Shown here piece by piece: positions 52,871 to 62,352 of a stretch of 64,000 bases of DNA. Made by a program: the position numbers and the translations under genes. Numbering within the stretch: the first letter of the stretch is position 1; each line of letters opens with the position of its first letter. Source of the stretch: Saccharopolyspora endophytica (GTDB lineage: Bacteria > Actinomycetota > Actinomycetes > Mycobacteriales > Pseudonocardiaceae); NCBI RefSeq assembly GCF_018070075.1, contig NZ_JAGPXE010000009.1, forward strand, positions 62,001 through 126,000. Reading direction: 5' to 3'. Under the pieces are notes generated by a model that saw only the letters and a list, made by a program, of their open reading frames with translations, searched no databases and was not told the origin of the DNA.

Positions 52871-54058
52871 CTAGAAGCCGGTGCCGCACCACGGTGGCCG
52901 CTGCAGCGGGAACAGCAGGTCGGCGTCGGTCAACGCCTGCGGATCGTGGACCTGGACGAGTCCGGCCGTGGCGAGGGCCGAGGCCGTCTGATCGCCCAGG
53001 TAGAGCGCCGCCAGGGCCGCGGCGTCCAGCGTCAGCTGCGGAGCGTCGTCGCAGGTCGTGGCCCCGTCCGGGCTGATGCGGTAGCAGCCGGTGTTGGCGG
53101 GCCGGAACTCGTCGACGACCTCCAGGACCACCGGCTCCCCGCGACCGTAGGTGCGGGCCCGCAGGGCGGCGCCGACGTCGACGAGGCGGACCCACAGGTC
53201 GTCACTCACCCCCGTGGTGCGGCAGGCGCGACGATCGGTCAGCCACCACTCGACCGGCTCGTCCACCGGGCGCTCGAAGCCCGCGACGGTCGTCACGAGG
53301 TCGATGTCGAGCAGGAAGCGCCACAGCTCGATCGCCGCGACGTCGTTGGCCGCCACCAGGTCCCACACGTCCACAGTGGAGGATTCCCCGCGCGGCTGGT
53401 ACACGGCGAAGCCGTCGTCCGTCCCGGACTCGTCGGCGTGCACCGCGACCGCCTGGCTCTTGTTCAACACGGCGCTCCGGCCCGGCCACCACCCGTCGGG
53501 GCGGTGCATCCAGCCCGCGCGGTCCCGCGCGCACTTCGGGTACAAGGCGGGCATCAGCTGCGCCGCCTGCTCCTGCGAGACCAGGCGGACCCGGCCGCCG
53601 CGCGGGACCGAGCGGCGCATCCGCGCCCGCGAGCGGTCGACCTCCACGTTCCGGACCCTGCTGGCGACGCCGTAGCCGAAGCGCTCGTAGATCCCGGCCT
53701 CGCTGGCGTGCAGCATCGCCACGACCTCACCGCGCCGGGCGGCGTCGTCGAGCTGGAACCGCATCATCCCGGTCAGCAGGCCGCGCCGGGTCGAATCGGC
53801 TCGCACCGCCACCCCGGTCACCGCCGCCGCAGGCACCTCAGCGCCACCGGGAACCGTCAGCGAGCTGGTCATCGACAGGGCCGTCCCCGCCAGCTCGCCG
53901 TCGAGAAAAGCGCCGAGCACCCGGCCCGGTTCCATGCGCTGCGAGCTCGACGCCCACTGCTCGTCATCGGCCAGCGGGAACAGCAGCGCCCGCCGGAACA
54001 GCTCGTTGGCCTCGCGGTACTCGGACTCGGACAGCACCCGGACTTCGGTTTCACCCAC
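52871..54058 (-). CDS. Eis-like GNAT acetyltransferase
   Basis: 395 residues in the Eis layout: N-terminal GNAT (acetyl-CoA loop VRADSTRRGLLTGMMRFQL), central GNAT-like domain and C-terminal sterol-carrier-like domain. The Tyr in EAGIYERFGYG is at the expected general-acid position. The chain ends in Phe, as in Eis, whose C-terminal carboxylate takes part in catalysis. GTG at 54058. Probably acetylates amines, possibly aminoglycosides; this is inference. Confidence 0.87.
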   Translation of the reverse strand: MGETEVRVLSESEYREANELFRRALLFPLADDEQWASSSQRMEPGRVLGAFLDGELAGTALSMTSSLTVPGGAEVPAAAVTGVAVRADSTRRGLLTGMMRFQLDDAARRGEVVAMLHASEAGIYERFGYGVASRVRNVEVDRSRARMRRSVPRGGRVRLVSQEQAAQLMPALYPKCARDRAGWMHRPDGWWPGRSAVLNKSQAVAVHADESGTDDGFAVYQPRGESSTVDVWDLVAANDVAAIELWRFLLDIDLVTTVAGFERPVDEPVEWWLTDRRACRTTGVSDDLWVRLVDVGAALRARTYGRGEPVVLEVVDEFRPANTGCYRISPDGATTCDDAPQLTLDAAALAALYLGDQTASALATAGLVQVHDPQALTDADLLFPLQRPPWCGTGF

Positions 54059-54098
54059 GGCAGCGATCGTCTCCGACCCCGACCGCGCAGTCCACCGA

Positions 54099-54668
54099 TT
54101 ACTTCGGGTGCCCGACCTCGTAGACGCCCTCGTCGTTCTTGACCGTGACCGTGACGACCTTGTCGGCGCCGTTGATCCGCACCTGGCAGTCGAACCGGTG
54201 CCGAACCTCCACCGGCTCACCGTCCGGGCAGGTCACCGCACCGACACCGGCGATGTTGTACGAGCCCTTGAGCGTCTGCGTGACGCCCTTCTCCACGCTG
54301 GCCGCGTCGAACACCGAGCGCACGAAGAACCCGGGAGCGACGAAACCCAGCACCAGCACCACGGCGAGCACCACGAGCACGCCCGAGCCGCCGAGGATCC
54401 ACGGCAGCATCGACCGCTTCCGCTTCTGCGGCACCTGCGGGAAACCGAAACCGCTCGGCGACGGGTAGTACGGCTGCGGCTGGCCGTACCCGTATCCGTA
54501 GGGCGGCTGCGCGTACTGGGGCTGCTGGATCGGCTGCTGGTGCACCGGTTGCGCGGGGTACGGCTGACCCGCGTAGCCACCCGGCTGCGGATGGCCCGGC
54601 TGCATCCCAGGCCCCTGCGGTTGCCCCCACTGGGGGTAACCCCCTGGCGGGCCGTAGGGGGACGACAT
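54099..54668 (-). CDS. Pro/Gly/Tyr-rich membrane protein with DUF4333 domain
   Basis: 189 residues. The first 80 are a Pro-Gln-Gly-Tyr repeat-rich cytoplasmic tail, then one transmembrane helix (residues about 87-110), then an extracytoplasmic DUF4333 domain with two cysteines (VTCPDGEP, FDCQVRI), probably a disulfide. Actinobacterial envelope family of unknown function. ATG at 54668. Confidence 0.85.
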   Translation of the reverse strand: MSSPYGPPGGYPQWGQPQGPGMQPGHPQPGGYAGQPYPAQPVHQQPIQQPQYAQPPYGYGYGQPQPYYPSPSGFGFPQVPQKRKRSMLPWILGGSGVLVVLAVVLVLGFVAPGFFVRSVFDAASVEKGVTQTLKGSYNIAGVGAVTCPDGEPVEVRHRFDCQVRINGADKVVTVTVKNDEGVYEVGHPK

Positions 54669-54729
54669 CTACACCTCCGGATGACTTCAGCTGGCGCGGC
54701 CGACTGCCAGTGATCCAACCACAGCCGGG

Positions 54730-57540
54730 TCACACACCACCGGCGGCCACCACGCCCCGGCGGATCGCGGTCACGGCCTTCGCCGCCGCCGAGCCGACCG
54801 GGTCCTTGGTGCCCATCACGTCGCGGATCTGGTCCAGCAGGTCGATCACCTGGCGGCACCAGCGCACGAAGTCGCCTGCCGAGAGCTCGTTACCGGCGGA
54901 CTCGGCGGCGGTGAGCACCTTCTCCAGCGACTCACCGCGCGCCCACCGGAACACCGGCCAGGCGAACCCCGCATCGGGCTCGCGGGTGCGGTCGAGCTTG
55001 TGACGACGCTCGTCGTCCTCCAGCTCCGCCCACAACTGCCAGGTCGAGGTCAGCGCGTCGGTGATCGGCCCGGCCGGGACCTGCGGAGCAGGCCCCTCCC
55101 GCCGCGACTCGTAGACCAACGAGGACACCACCGCCGCCAGCTCGGCCGGGCCGAGCCCGTTCCAGGTCCCCACCCGCAGGCACTCGGCGGCCAGCAGATC
55201 GGACTCGCTGTAGAGCCTGGACAGCCGCCGACCGTGCTCGGTGACCTGCCCCGCCTGCGTCTCCACCTCGTCGACGTCGTCACCGGGCTTGCCGTCCGGG
55301 GCGGGCAGGTAGTCCCGCTCGGTCAGCAGCGCCACGATCCGGTCGAACGAGCGGGCCAGCGAGTGCGTGGTGCTGTTGACCTTGCGACGCAGGTTCTCGT
55401 TCTCACCGCGCAGCCGCTCGTAGCGCTCCGCCCAGCGGGCGTGCGCCTCCCGCTCGTCGCAGCCGTGGCACGGGTGCGCCTTCAACGCCCGCCGCAGGCT
55501 CGCCAGCTCGGCGTCGTCGGTGGCGTCCGAGCGCTTCCGGCCGCGCCCGCCCGAGGAGCTCAACCCCGTGCTGCGCAGCGACGACGCCAGGTCCCGGCGG
55601 GACTTCGGCGAGCGGGTGTCGACGTGCTTGGGCAGCTTGAGCTTGCCCAGCGCCTCCACCGGCGAGGTGAAGTCGGCGACCGACAGGCGTCCCGACCAGC
55701 GATCCTCGGTCACCACCAGCGGACGCGGCTCGCCCATCGGCTCCAGACCCGGGTCGATCACCACCGCCAGCCCGGACCGGCGCCCGGCCGGCACCGAGAT
55801 CACATCGCCCTTGCGCAGCTTCTCCAGCGATTTGGCCGCCTCGGCGCGCCGCGACTGCCGGTTCTGCCTGGCCAGCGCCTTCTCCCGCTCGGAGATCCGG
55901 CGCCGCAGGTCGAAGTACTCGGCGAAGTCGCCCAGGTGGCACTCCATCGCCTCGGTGTAGCCCGTCAGGGCCTCGGCGTTGCGATCGACCCGGCGCGAGA
56001 GGCCCACCACCGACCGGTCGGCCTGGAACTGCGCGAACGACTGCTCCAGCAGGTCCCGGGCCGAGTCCTGACCGACGCGCTGCACCAGGTTGACCGCCAT
56101 GTTGTAGCCGGGCCGGAACGACGAGCGCAGCGGGTAGGTGCGCGTCGAGGCCAGACCCGCCACCTGCTTGGGGTCCACGCCCGGCTGCCAGACCACCACC
56201 GCGTGGCCCTCGATGTCGATGCCGCGCCGCCCGGCACGACCGGTGAGCTGCGTGTACTCACCCGGGCTGAGGTCCACGTGCGACTCGCCGTTGAACTTCA
56301 CCAGGCGTTCCAGCACCACCGTGCGGGCGGGCATGTTGATGCCCAGCGCCAGCGTCTCGGTCGCGAACACGGCCTTGACCAGGCCGCGCACGAACAGCTC
56401 CTCGACGGTCTCCTTGAACGCCGGCAGCAGCCCGGCGTGGTGCGCGGCCACGCCCCGCTCCAACGCCTCCCGCCACTCCCAGAAGCCGAGCACGCCCAGG
56501 TCGGCGTCGGGCAGGTTCCTGGTCCGCTCGTCGATGACCTCGCGGATCTCCTCGACCTCGGACTCGGCGGTCAGGCGCAACCCGGCCCGCACGCACTGCG
56601 CCACCGCCTGATCGCAGCCGTTGCGGCTGAAGATGAACACGATCGCCGGCAGCAGCCCCGCGGCGTCGAGGCTGGTCAGCATCTCCAGCCGGGACGGCGG
56701 CGAGAACCGGGGCGGACGCGGCCCCTTGCGCTTGTTCGGCGGGCCACCGCGGCGGCCCCCGTAGGGCATGTGGGTGCGCGCCAGCTGCTGGGTGTGCCGC
56801 AGCAGCTGGGGGTTCATCGTCAGCTCGTGGTCATCGGTCTCACCGCCGAACAGGTCGAACATCCGCGGCCCGACCTGCATGTGCTGCCACAGCGGCACCG
56901 GCCGGTGCTCGTCCACCACGACCGTGGTCTCCCCGCGCACCTCCTGCAGCCACTCGCCGAACTCCTCGGCGTTGCTGACCGTCGCGGACAGGCTCGCGAG
57001 CTGCACGTAGTCCGGCAGGTGCAGGATCACTTCCTCCCACACCGCGCCCCGGAACCGGTCGGCCAGGTAGTGGACCTCGTCCATCACCACGTAACCGAGC
57101 TGGTCCAGCCCGCGCGAACCGGCGTAGAGCATGTTGCGCAGCACCTCGGTCGTCATCACGACCACCTGCGCGTCGCCGTTGATCGAGGTGTCGCCGGTCA
57201 GCAGACCCACCGCGTCGTTGCCGTACCGCTCGCACAGGTCGGCGAACTTCTGGTTCGACAACGCCTTGATCGGCGTGGTGTAGAAGCAGCGGCGCCCCTC
57301 CGACAGCGCCAGGTGCACGGCGAACTCGCCCACCACGGTCTTGCCCGCACCGGTCGGCGCGCACACCAGCACGCTCCTCCCGGCCTCCAGCGCCTGACAT
57401 CCGGTGAGCTGGAAGGGGTCTAGTTCGAAGGACAGCTCCGCGATGAACTCGGCCAGTTTCGGATGGGCACTGCGGCGGGAATGCGCCGAGTACGCGTCGG
57501 CCGGCGAGAGCTTGGTCGGGTTGGAACGGCTGGCAGCCAC
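54730..57540 (-). CDS. Ski2/Mtr4-type DEAD-box RNA helicase (HelY-like)
   Basis: 936 residues. Walker A VCAPTGAGKTVVGEFAV, motif II VMDEVHYLAD, motif III SATVSN, motif VI QLTGRAGRRGID. The Mtr4-like arch/ratchet region and a C-terminal helical domain follow. GTG at 57540. Order helicase-tatC-tatA-pafC-pafB matches mycobacteria, where it is helY. Function probably RNA turnover. Confidence 0.93.
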   Translation of the reverse strand: MAASRSNPTKLSPADAYSAHSRRSAHPKLAEFIAELSFELDPFQLTGCQALEAGRSVLVCAPTGAGKTVVGEFAVHLALSEGRRCFYTTPIKALSNQKFADLCERYGNDAVGLLTGDTSINGDAQVVVMTTEVLRNMLYAGSRGLDQLGYVVMDEVHYLADRFRGAVWEEVILHLPDYVQLASLSATVSNAEEFGEWLQEVRGETTVVVDEHRPVPLWQHMQVGPRMFDLFGGETDDHELTMNPQLLRHTQQLARTHMPYGGRRGGPPNKRKGPRPPRFSPPSRLEMLTSLDAAGLLPAIVFIFSRNGCDQAVAQCVRAGLRLTAESEVEEIREVIDERTRNLPDADLGVLGFWEWREALERGVAAHHAGLLPAFKETVEELFVRGLVKAVFATETLALGINMPARTVVLERLVKFNGESHVDLSPGEYTQLTGRAGRRGIDIEGHAVVVWQPGVDPKQVAGLASTRTYPLRSSFRPGYNMAVNLVQRVGQDSARDLLEQSFAQFQADRSVVGLSRRVDRNAEALTGYTEAMECHLGDFAEYFDLRRRISEREKALARQNRQSRRAEAAKSLEKLRKGDVISVPAGRRSGLAVVIDPGLEPMGEPRPLVVTEDRWSGRLSVADFTSPVEALGKLKLPKHVDTRSPKSRRDLASSLRSTGLSSSGGRGRKRSDATDDAELASLRRALKAHPCHGCDEREAHARWAERYERLRGENENLRRKVNSTTHSLARSFDRIVALLTERDYLPAPDGKPGDDVDEVETQAGQVTEHGRRLSRLYSESDLLAAECLRVGTWNGLGPAELAAVVSSLVYESRREGPAPQVPAGPITDALTSTWQLWAELEDDERRHKLDRTREPDAGFAWPVFRWARGESLEKVLTAAESAGNELSAGDFVRWCRQVIDLLDQIRDVMGTKDPVGSAAAKAVTAIRRGVVAAGGV

Positions 57541-57747
57541 GTACCAAGGTTTTCACATCACCCCGACCGGTGTCTCACAACGCTCGCTTCGGAGCCTCCT
57601 GCCAGCCGCGATGCCGCGAGCCGCCGGTCACCGCCACCGCTCGCAGCGCGGCGCCTTCCCACCTGGCCAGTGCGCCGCGACGCCGCGCGACGGATCCCAG
57701 CAGGCCTCGTACCAGCACCGCCGCGCAAGCCGGGAGGAGCCGGATGT

Positions 57748-58641
57748 TCACACGTGCTGTGCGCCACACGCCACGCTGAGCGCACCCGGCGTGCAGCGGA
57801 TCGTCAGGGGCAACCGGGCCTGGGGTTCACCGTCGGCGTAGGCCAGCCAGCCGTTCTCCCCGCCCAAGCGGACCGACTTGGCGCGCAGCGTCGTCACCGC
57901 CGGGTGGTCGACGTGGCGTCCGGTGCGCAGCCTCGGCAGGATCCGCACCAGCTCCCGGCGCGGCACCCGGCCGACCACGGTCACGTCGAACAGACCGTCG
58001 TCGTCCAGCGCATCGGGGCAGATCGGGATGCCGCCGCCGTACCAACCGGTGTTGCCCACCGCGATGAGCGTGGCCTCGACGTCGAGGACTCCGCGCTCGG
58101 TCTCCAACCGCACCGGCCTGGCCCGCAGCCCCAGCAGCTCCCGCAGCAGCGCGAAGTCGTAGCGGCGTTGACCCCGCGGCCAGCGCATCCGGTTCGCCCT
58201 GGCGTTGACCTTCGCGTCGAAGCCGGCGCACAGCACCGTCGCGAACCACCCGGTGCCCGCGATCTTGCCGAGGTCGATGCGCCGCCGCGCACCGGCGGAG
58301 ATGGCCTTGGCCGCAGCGCGCGCGGCCGCCACCGGCTCGCGCGGGATGCCCAGGCTCCGGGCGAGGTCGTTGCCGGTGCCCGCGGGGATGATCGCCAGCG
58401 AGGTCGACGACTCGGCGCACGCCTGCACGGCCAGGTGCGCGATACCGTCACCGCCGACCACGGCCAGCACGTCGGCCTGGTCCTCCACCGCGCGCCGCAC
58501 GGCGGTTTCGGTGCCGGACGTGTCGGTGGCGATGACCGTCCGCACCTCGCACACAGCGCGAAGGTGGTCGGTGAGTTCACCGACCACCTTCGCGGGAAGA
58601 CCACCACCGGCCGCGGGGTTGATCACCAGGACGCAACGCAT
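57748..58641 (-). CDS. Diacylglycerol/lipid kinase family protein
   Basis: 297 residues of the DAGK catalytic family. NPAAGGG at residues 8-14, VVGGDGIAHLAV (GGDG motif) and IPAGTGNDLARSLGIP. ATG at 58641 sits 59 bp downstream of the tatC stop. The gene lies between helY and tatC, an insertion relative to the mycobacterial order. Probably phosphorylates diacylglycerol or a related lipid. Confidence 0.88.
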   Translation of the reverse strand: MRCVLVINPAAGGGLPAKVVGELTDHLRAVCEVRTVIATDTSGTETAVRRAVEDQADVLAVVGGDGIAHLAVQACAESSTSLAIIPAGTGNDLARSLGIPREPVAAARAAAKAISAGARRRIDLGKIAGTGWFATVLCAGFDAKVNARANRMRWPRGQRRYDFALLRELLGLRARPVRLETERGVLDVEATLIAVGNTGWYGGGIPICPDALDDDGLFDVTVVGRVPRRELVRILPRLRTGRHVDHPAVTTLRAKSVRLGGENGWLAYADGEPQARLPLTIRCTPGALSVACGAQHV

Positions 58642-58700
58642 GAGGATGCATCTAATCCCACTTGCGTCCCCGTTGGCCAGGGTTCGACGGGTTGTGACCG

Positions 58701-59654
58701 TCAGGTGATGTCGTCGTGCTTCTGCGGTGCCGACGGTGTCGTGTCCAGCTTGGACGCGAACGGATCGACCTCGGACGCCTCGTCGAGGCCAACGCCGGTC
58801 AGGCCCTCGGCCTCCATCTTCTTGGCCTTGCGCCGGTCGTGCGAACGGCAGATCAGCGCAGCCAACAAGAACAGCAGCGACAGCGCCGCCGACAGCGCCA
58901 GCATCGAGAAGGGGTCCTGCCCGGGCGTGGCGATCGCGGCGAACACGAACAGCGCGAACACCAGCCCCCGCCACCACCTGCGCAGCTTCTCGTAGGTGAC
59001 GACACCGGCGCGGTTGAGCATCACCAGGATCAGCGGGAGCTCGAAGCTCACGCCGAAGATCACCAGCAGCAGCAGCATGAAGTTGATGTACTTGCCACCG
59101 GTGAGCGCGGTGAAGAACGCCTCGCCGCCGAAGCCCGCCATGAAGCTCAGCGCCTCGGGAACGATGAAGTACGCCAGGACCGCGCCCGCGACGAACAGGA
59201 TCGTCGCGAAGAACACGAAGGTCCGGGCGAACTTGCGCTCCTTGGTGTAGAGACCGGGCGTGATGAACGCCCACAGCTGGTACAGCCACACCGGGCTGAA
59301 CAGGATCGCGCCGACCGACAGACCCACCTTCATGCGCAGCATGAAGATCTCGAAAGGCTCGGTCTGCAACAGCTGGCAGGTCCCGTTCGGGCTGAGCCGC
59401 TGCTCCACGGGGAGCGCGCAGTACGGCCCGAGCAAGATGTCACCGAGCGTCGGCCAGCCGAACGGCGCGGTGGAAAACCAGATGAACCCGAGGATGGCTC
59501 CGATGACCACTGCCGTCATCGCCACCCCGAGCCGGTAACGCAGCTCGAAGAGGTGATCGATGATCGTCATGGTGCCGTCGGGGTTGTGCCTGCGTCCCCA
59601 CCGACGGCGATCATTGCGGAACGGGTTCAGGCGACGCAGTGGACTGTCACCCAC
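58701..59654 (-). CDS. tatC: Twin-arginine translocase subunit TatC
   Basis: 317 residues, six membrane helices. HLFELRYRLGVA, FWLY-type LYQLWAFITPGLY and the P(x)2L region (VSFELPLILVMLNRAG) are TatC landmarks. A cytoplasmic C-terminal extension of about 60 residues (EAEGLTGVGLDEASEVDPF) is found in actinobacteria. GTG at 59654; 20 bp after the tatA stop, one operon with tatA. Confidence 0.95.
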   Translation of the reverse strand: MGDSPLRRLNPFRNDRRRWGRRHNPDGTMTIIDHLFELRYRLGVAMTAVVIGAILGFIWFSTAPFGWPTLGDILLGPYCALPVEQRLSPNGTCQLLQTEPFEIFMLRMKVGLSVGAILFSPVWLYQLWAFITPGLYTKERKFARTFVFFATILFVAGAVLAYFIVPEALSFMAGFGGEAFFTALTGGKYINFMLLLLVIFGVSFELPLILVMLNRAGVVTYEKLRRWWRGLVFALFVFAAIATPGQDPFSMLALSAALSLLFLLAALICRSHDRRKAKKMEAEGLTGVGLDEASEVDPFASKLDTTPSAPQKHDDIT

Positions 59655-59674
59655 TTCGCTAGCCCCGTCCTCAG

Positions 59675-59947
59675 TCAGTTCTTCTGTTCGTTCTGCTGCT
59701 TGTCCTCGACCGGCGAGGTCGCCGGCGGAGTGCTCGGCTCACCGGCCGTCAGCTCCGGCTTCTGCTCCTTCTCCGACTGAGCCTTCTTCGCGGCCTCTTC
59801 GTCGGCCTTCATGCCTCGCGCCTCAGCCTTGAACACCCGAGCGGACTGCCCCAGAGAACGGGCCATCTGCGGGAGCTTGGTGGCGCCGAAGAGCAGCACC
59901 AGAACCAAGACGATGAGGACCAGCTCCCAGCCACCTGGCAAACCCAT
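59675..59947 (-). CDS. tatA: Twin-arginine translocase subunit TatA
   Basis: 90 residues. One membrane helix (ELVLIVLVLVLLFGATKLPQ) with the FG motif, an amphipathic helix (MARSLGQSARVFKAEARGM) and a Lys/Glu/Gln-rich tail. ATG at 59947. It serves the Tat signals seen in the metallophosphoesterase and GH32 genes of this window. Confidence 0.95.
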   Translation of the reverse strand: MGLPGGWELVLIVLVLVLLFGATKLPQMARSLGQSARVFKAEARGMKADEEAAKKAQSEKEQKPELTAGEPSTPPATSPVEDKQQNEQKN

Positions 59948-60033
59948 CCGTACACAACCTTTCGTGATGTCCCTGCTAGGCGCCAATGGTACGCGGGGCA
60001 GGGGTCGGCAAATAGGGCCGTTTCTGCTTCTCG

Positions 60034-60243
60034 TCAACCGCGACGGCGCTGCGAGAGCGCCACCTTGAGGCCCGCTGCACGCGCTTTGACCATTCCGCTG
60101 CGGTCAGCGAGATCGTGGGCCGCCCCCCGCTGCACGCGTCGAAAGCGACGCACCTCCATCAAGGTCCTGACCAGCAGGAACACCAGCAGGACGAGGCCTA
60201 CGGCCAGCAGCACGAGAGTCCACACGAACGGCACGTTGTTCAC
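60034..60243 (-). CDS. Small single-pass membrane protein, unknown function
   Basis: 69 residues. One helix (VWTLVLLAVGLVLLVFLLVR) followed by an Arg-rich cytoplasmic tail. It lies between pafC and tatA with 10 bp to pafC, on the same strand, so it is co-transcribed. No family was recognised. Confidence 0.7.
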   Translation of the reverse strand: MNNVPFVWTLVLLAVGLVLLVFLLVRTLMEVRRFRRVQRGAAHDLADRSGMVKARAAGLKVALSQRRRG

Positions 60244-60253
60244 CGTATCGGGC

Positions 60254-61222
60254 TCAGGTGGACGGAAGGTGACGGGTCCGCCTCAACGCGGCATGGGCTC
60301 GTTGACGCACGTCACCCCCCAACTCCTCGGGGCTGAGCACCGTCACCTGGCCGCCGAGGCCGAGCAGCAGCCTGGTCATCCACGCGCTGTCGGCGTAGCG
60401 CATCCGCACCCGGGCCCGGCCGCCGGGGAGCTCGTCGACCTCGTCGACCTGGTAGTACTCGGCGACCCACCGGGCGTCCGGCTCCAGTTCGATCTCGGCC
60501 ACCCGCTGGTCGGGCGCGGGTTGGAACAGACCTGCGGAAACGTCGGTCGGCTCGGCTTCGGACGGCGGCTCGGCGGGCTCGTCGAGCCGCTGAGCGGCAT
60601 CGATGCGGTCCAGCCGGAACATCCGGACGCCGTGCGCGCTGCGGCACCAGGCCTCCAGGTAGCTGCGGCCGTCGACCAGCAGCAACCGCATCGGGTCGAC
60701 CGTTCGCTCGCTGATCTCGTCGCGCGATGCCGTGTAGTAACGGATGCGCAACGCTTTGCCGCCGGTGACGGCGGATTGGACCGTTCGGCGCACCTCCGGG
60801 TCGACCGAGTCCTCCGCGCCGAGACCGATCACCACCCCGGACGGGCGGGCCTGGCCGACCGCGCTCTCCACCTTCGCCAGCGTGCGCTGCACCGCGTCGG
60901 AGTCGGGAACGCCCGGGGTGTCGGCGAGCGCTCGCAGCGCCACCAGCAGCGACGTCGCCTCGGAGGCGGTCAGCCGCAGCGGTCGCCGCATGCCGGCGTC
61001 GTAGGTGACGGTGATCGAGTCGCTGTCGAAGGACAGGTCGATCAGATCGCCGGGCCCGTAGCCGGGCAGCCCGCACATCCACAGCAGCTCCAGGTCCTTG
61101 CGCAGCTGCTGCGGGGTGACCCCGAAGTCGGTGGCGGCGTCGGCGATGGGGATGCCGGGGCGGCTGAGCAGGTAGGGAACCAGGGCCAGCAGCCTGGGCA
61201 GGCGTTGCGTCGCGCTGGTCAT
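60254..61222 (-). CDS. pafC: WYL-domain regulator PafC
   Basis: 322 residues. N-terminal winged HTH (YLLSRPGIPIADAATDFGVT), WYL domain with the TYR-type block VDGRSYLEAWCRSAHGVRMF and a C-terminal WCX extension. With PafB it activates the DNA-damage response in mycobacteria. ATG at 61222 overlaps pafB stop (ATGA), so the pair is translated together. Confidence 0.92.
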   Translation of the reverse strand: MTSATQRLPRLLALVPYLLSRPGIPIADAATDFGVTPQQLRKDLELLWMCGLPGYGPGDLIDLSFDSDSITVTYDAGMRRPLRLTASEATSLLVALRALADTPGVPDSDAVQRTLAKVESAVGQARPSGVVIGLGAEDSVDPEVRRTVQSAVTGGKALRIRYYTASRDEISERTVDPMRLLLVDGRSYLEAWCRSAHGVRMFRLDRIDAAQRLDEPAEPPSEAEPTDVSAGLFQPAPDQRVAEIELEPDARWVAEYYQVDEVDELPGGRARVRMRYADSAWMTRLLLGLGGQVTVLSPEELGGDVRQRAHAALRRTRHLPST

Positions 61223-62196
61223 CGCCGTCCCTCCCCCGCCGCGTCCAGGTGGATCTCGTTGACCGCCTTGCGCAGGGTGTCCGGCTGCAGGACGGCGACG
61301 TCGGGCCCGTACCCGGCGAGCCAGCTCGCCGCGGACTCCGGGTACTTCACGTCCAGCTCCAGCACCTCGCCGGGATCGCCGTCGAGCTCCCTGCGCTCGA
61401 CGACCTTGCCGATGCGCCGCACGCCGTGCGCGCGACCGTCGGCGACCCACACGCGGGACGGCGTCGGCGGCGGTGGCTCCCGCTGCTCGCCCGCGACCAT
61501 CCGCAGCAGGTCGACCTCCTGCGGCCGCTGCACGACCCCGCTCTTGCCGACGGCGCTGACCGGCCCCTGGATGCGGGAGAGCCGGAAGCAGCGCGGCGCC
61601 TGCCGGTCGCGGTCGTGGCCCACGACGTACCAGCGTCCGCGCCAGGACACCACGCCCCACGGCTCGACGGTGCGGTGCCGGACCTCGGCGCTGCTGGGAC
61701 GCCGGTAGTCGAACTCCACGACGCGGCCGGACTGCACGGCCGAGTGCAGCGTGCCGAACGCGGGTTCGCTGGTGCGCACCTTCGGCTCGACCGCGGCCGA
61801 GGCGCGTTCGTCCACGTCGACACCGGCGGCGCGGAGCTTGAGCAGCGCGCCCTGGGCGGCGGAGGTGAACTCCGGGGAGTCCCACAGCCGGACGGCCAGC
61901 GCGACGGCGGCGGCTTCGTCGGGTTCGAGGTCGATGTCGCCGAGCTCGTAATCGCGCCGGGCGATGCGGTAGCCGTCGGCGCTGTCGAAGGCCGAGTTGC
62001 GGCCGGTTTCCAGCGGGATCCCCAGGTCTCGCAGCTCGGCCTTGTCCCGCTCGAAGGTCCGGAAGAACGCCTCGTCGGAGGGCGCGTCGGCGTACCCCGC
62101 GACGATATGACGGATCCGCTCTGCGGTGAGGTACTGACGGGTCGACAGCAGGCAGAGCACCAAGTTCACCAAGCGTTCAGCACGCACAGTGGCCAC
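61219..62196 (-). CDS. pafB: WYL-domain regulator PafB
   Basis: 325 residues. N-terminal HTH starting VNLVLCLLSTRQYLTAERIR; WYL core SWRGRWYVVGHDRDRQAPRCF; C-terminal WCX part VLELDVKYPESAASWLAG. GTG at 62196. First gene of the pafB-pafC unit. The SDR gene separates it from pafA, unlike the usual adjacency. Confidence 0.92.
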   Translation of the reverse strand: MATVRAERLVNLVLCLLSTRQYLTAERIRHIVAGYADAPSDEAFFRTFERDKAELRDLGIPLETGRNSAFDSADGYRIARRDYELGDIDLEPDEAAAVALAVRLWDSPEFTSAAQGALLKLRAAGVDVDERASAAVEPKVRTSEPAFGTLHSAVQSGRVVEFDYRRPSSAEVRHRTVEPWGVVSWRGRWYVVGHDRDRQAPRCFRLSRIQGPVSAVGKSGVVQRPQEVDLLRMVAGEQREPPPPTPSRVWVADGRAHGVRRIGKVVERRELDGDPGEVLELDVKYPESAASWLAGYGPDVAVLQPDTLRKAVNEIHLDAAGEGRR

Positions 62197-62352
62197 TCCG
62201 AAACTCTAGCGCCAAAGTATTCGATCATGAGTTCGGGTACCGGCGTGTCGTCGCAGAACACCCATTCGATCGACCGCCGATTTCGGCCGGCACTGAACTC
62301 ATCGTCGATGCGAAAGTCGTTCACGAAGCGTTCGCGTTCCTACCCTGAGGAC

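Noticed and set aside
57541..57747. Possible small gene between the helicase and the lipid kinase.
   Set aside because: Open frames here are Arg/Gly-rich, overlap the kinase end and lack start signals. Nothing else was found in the 207 bp.
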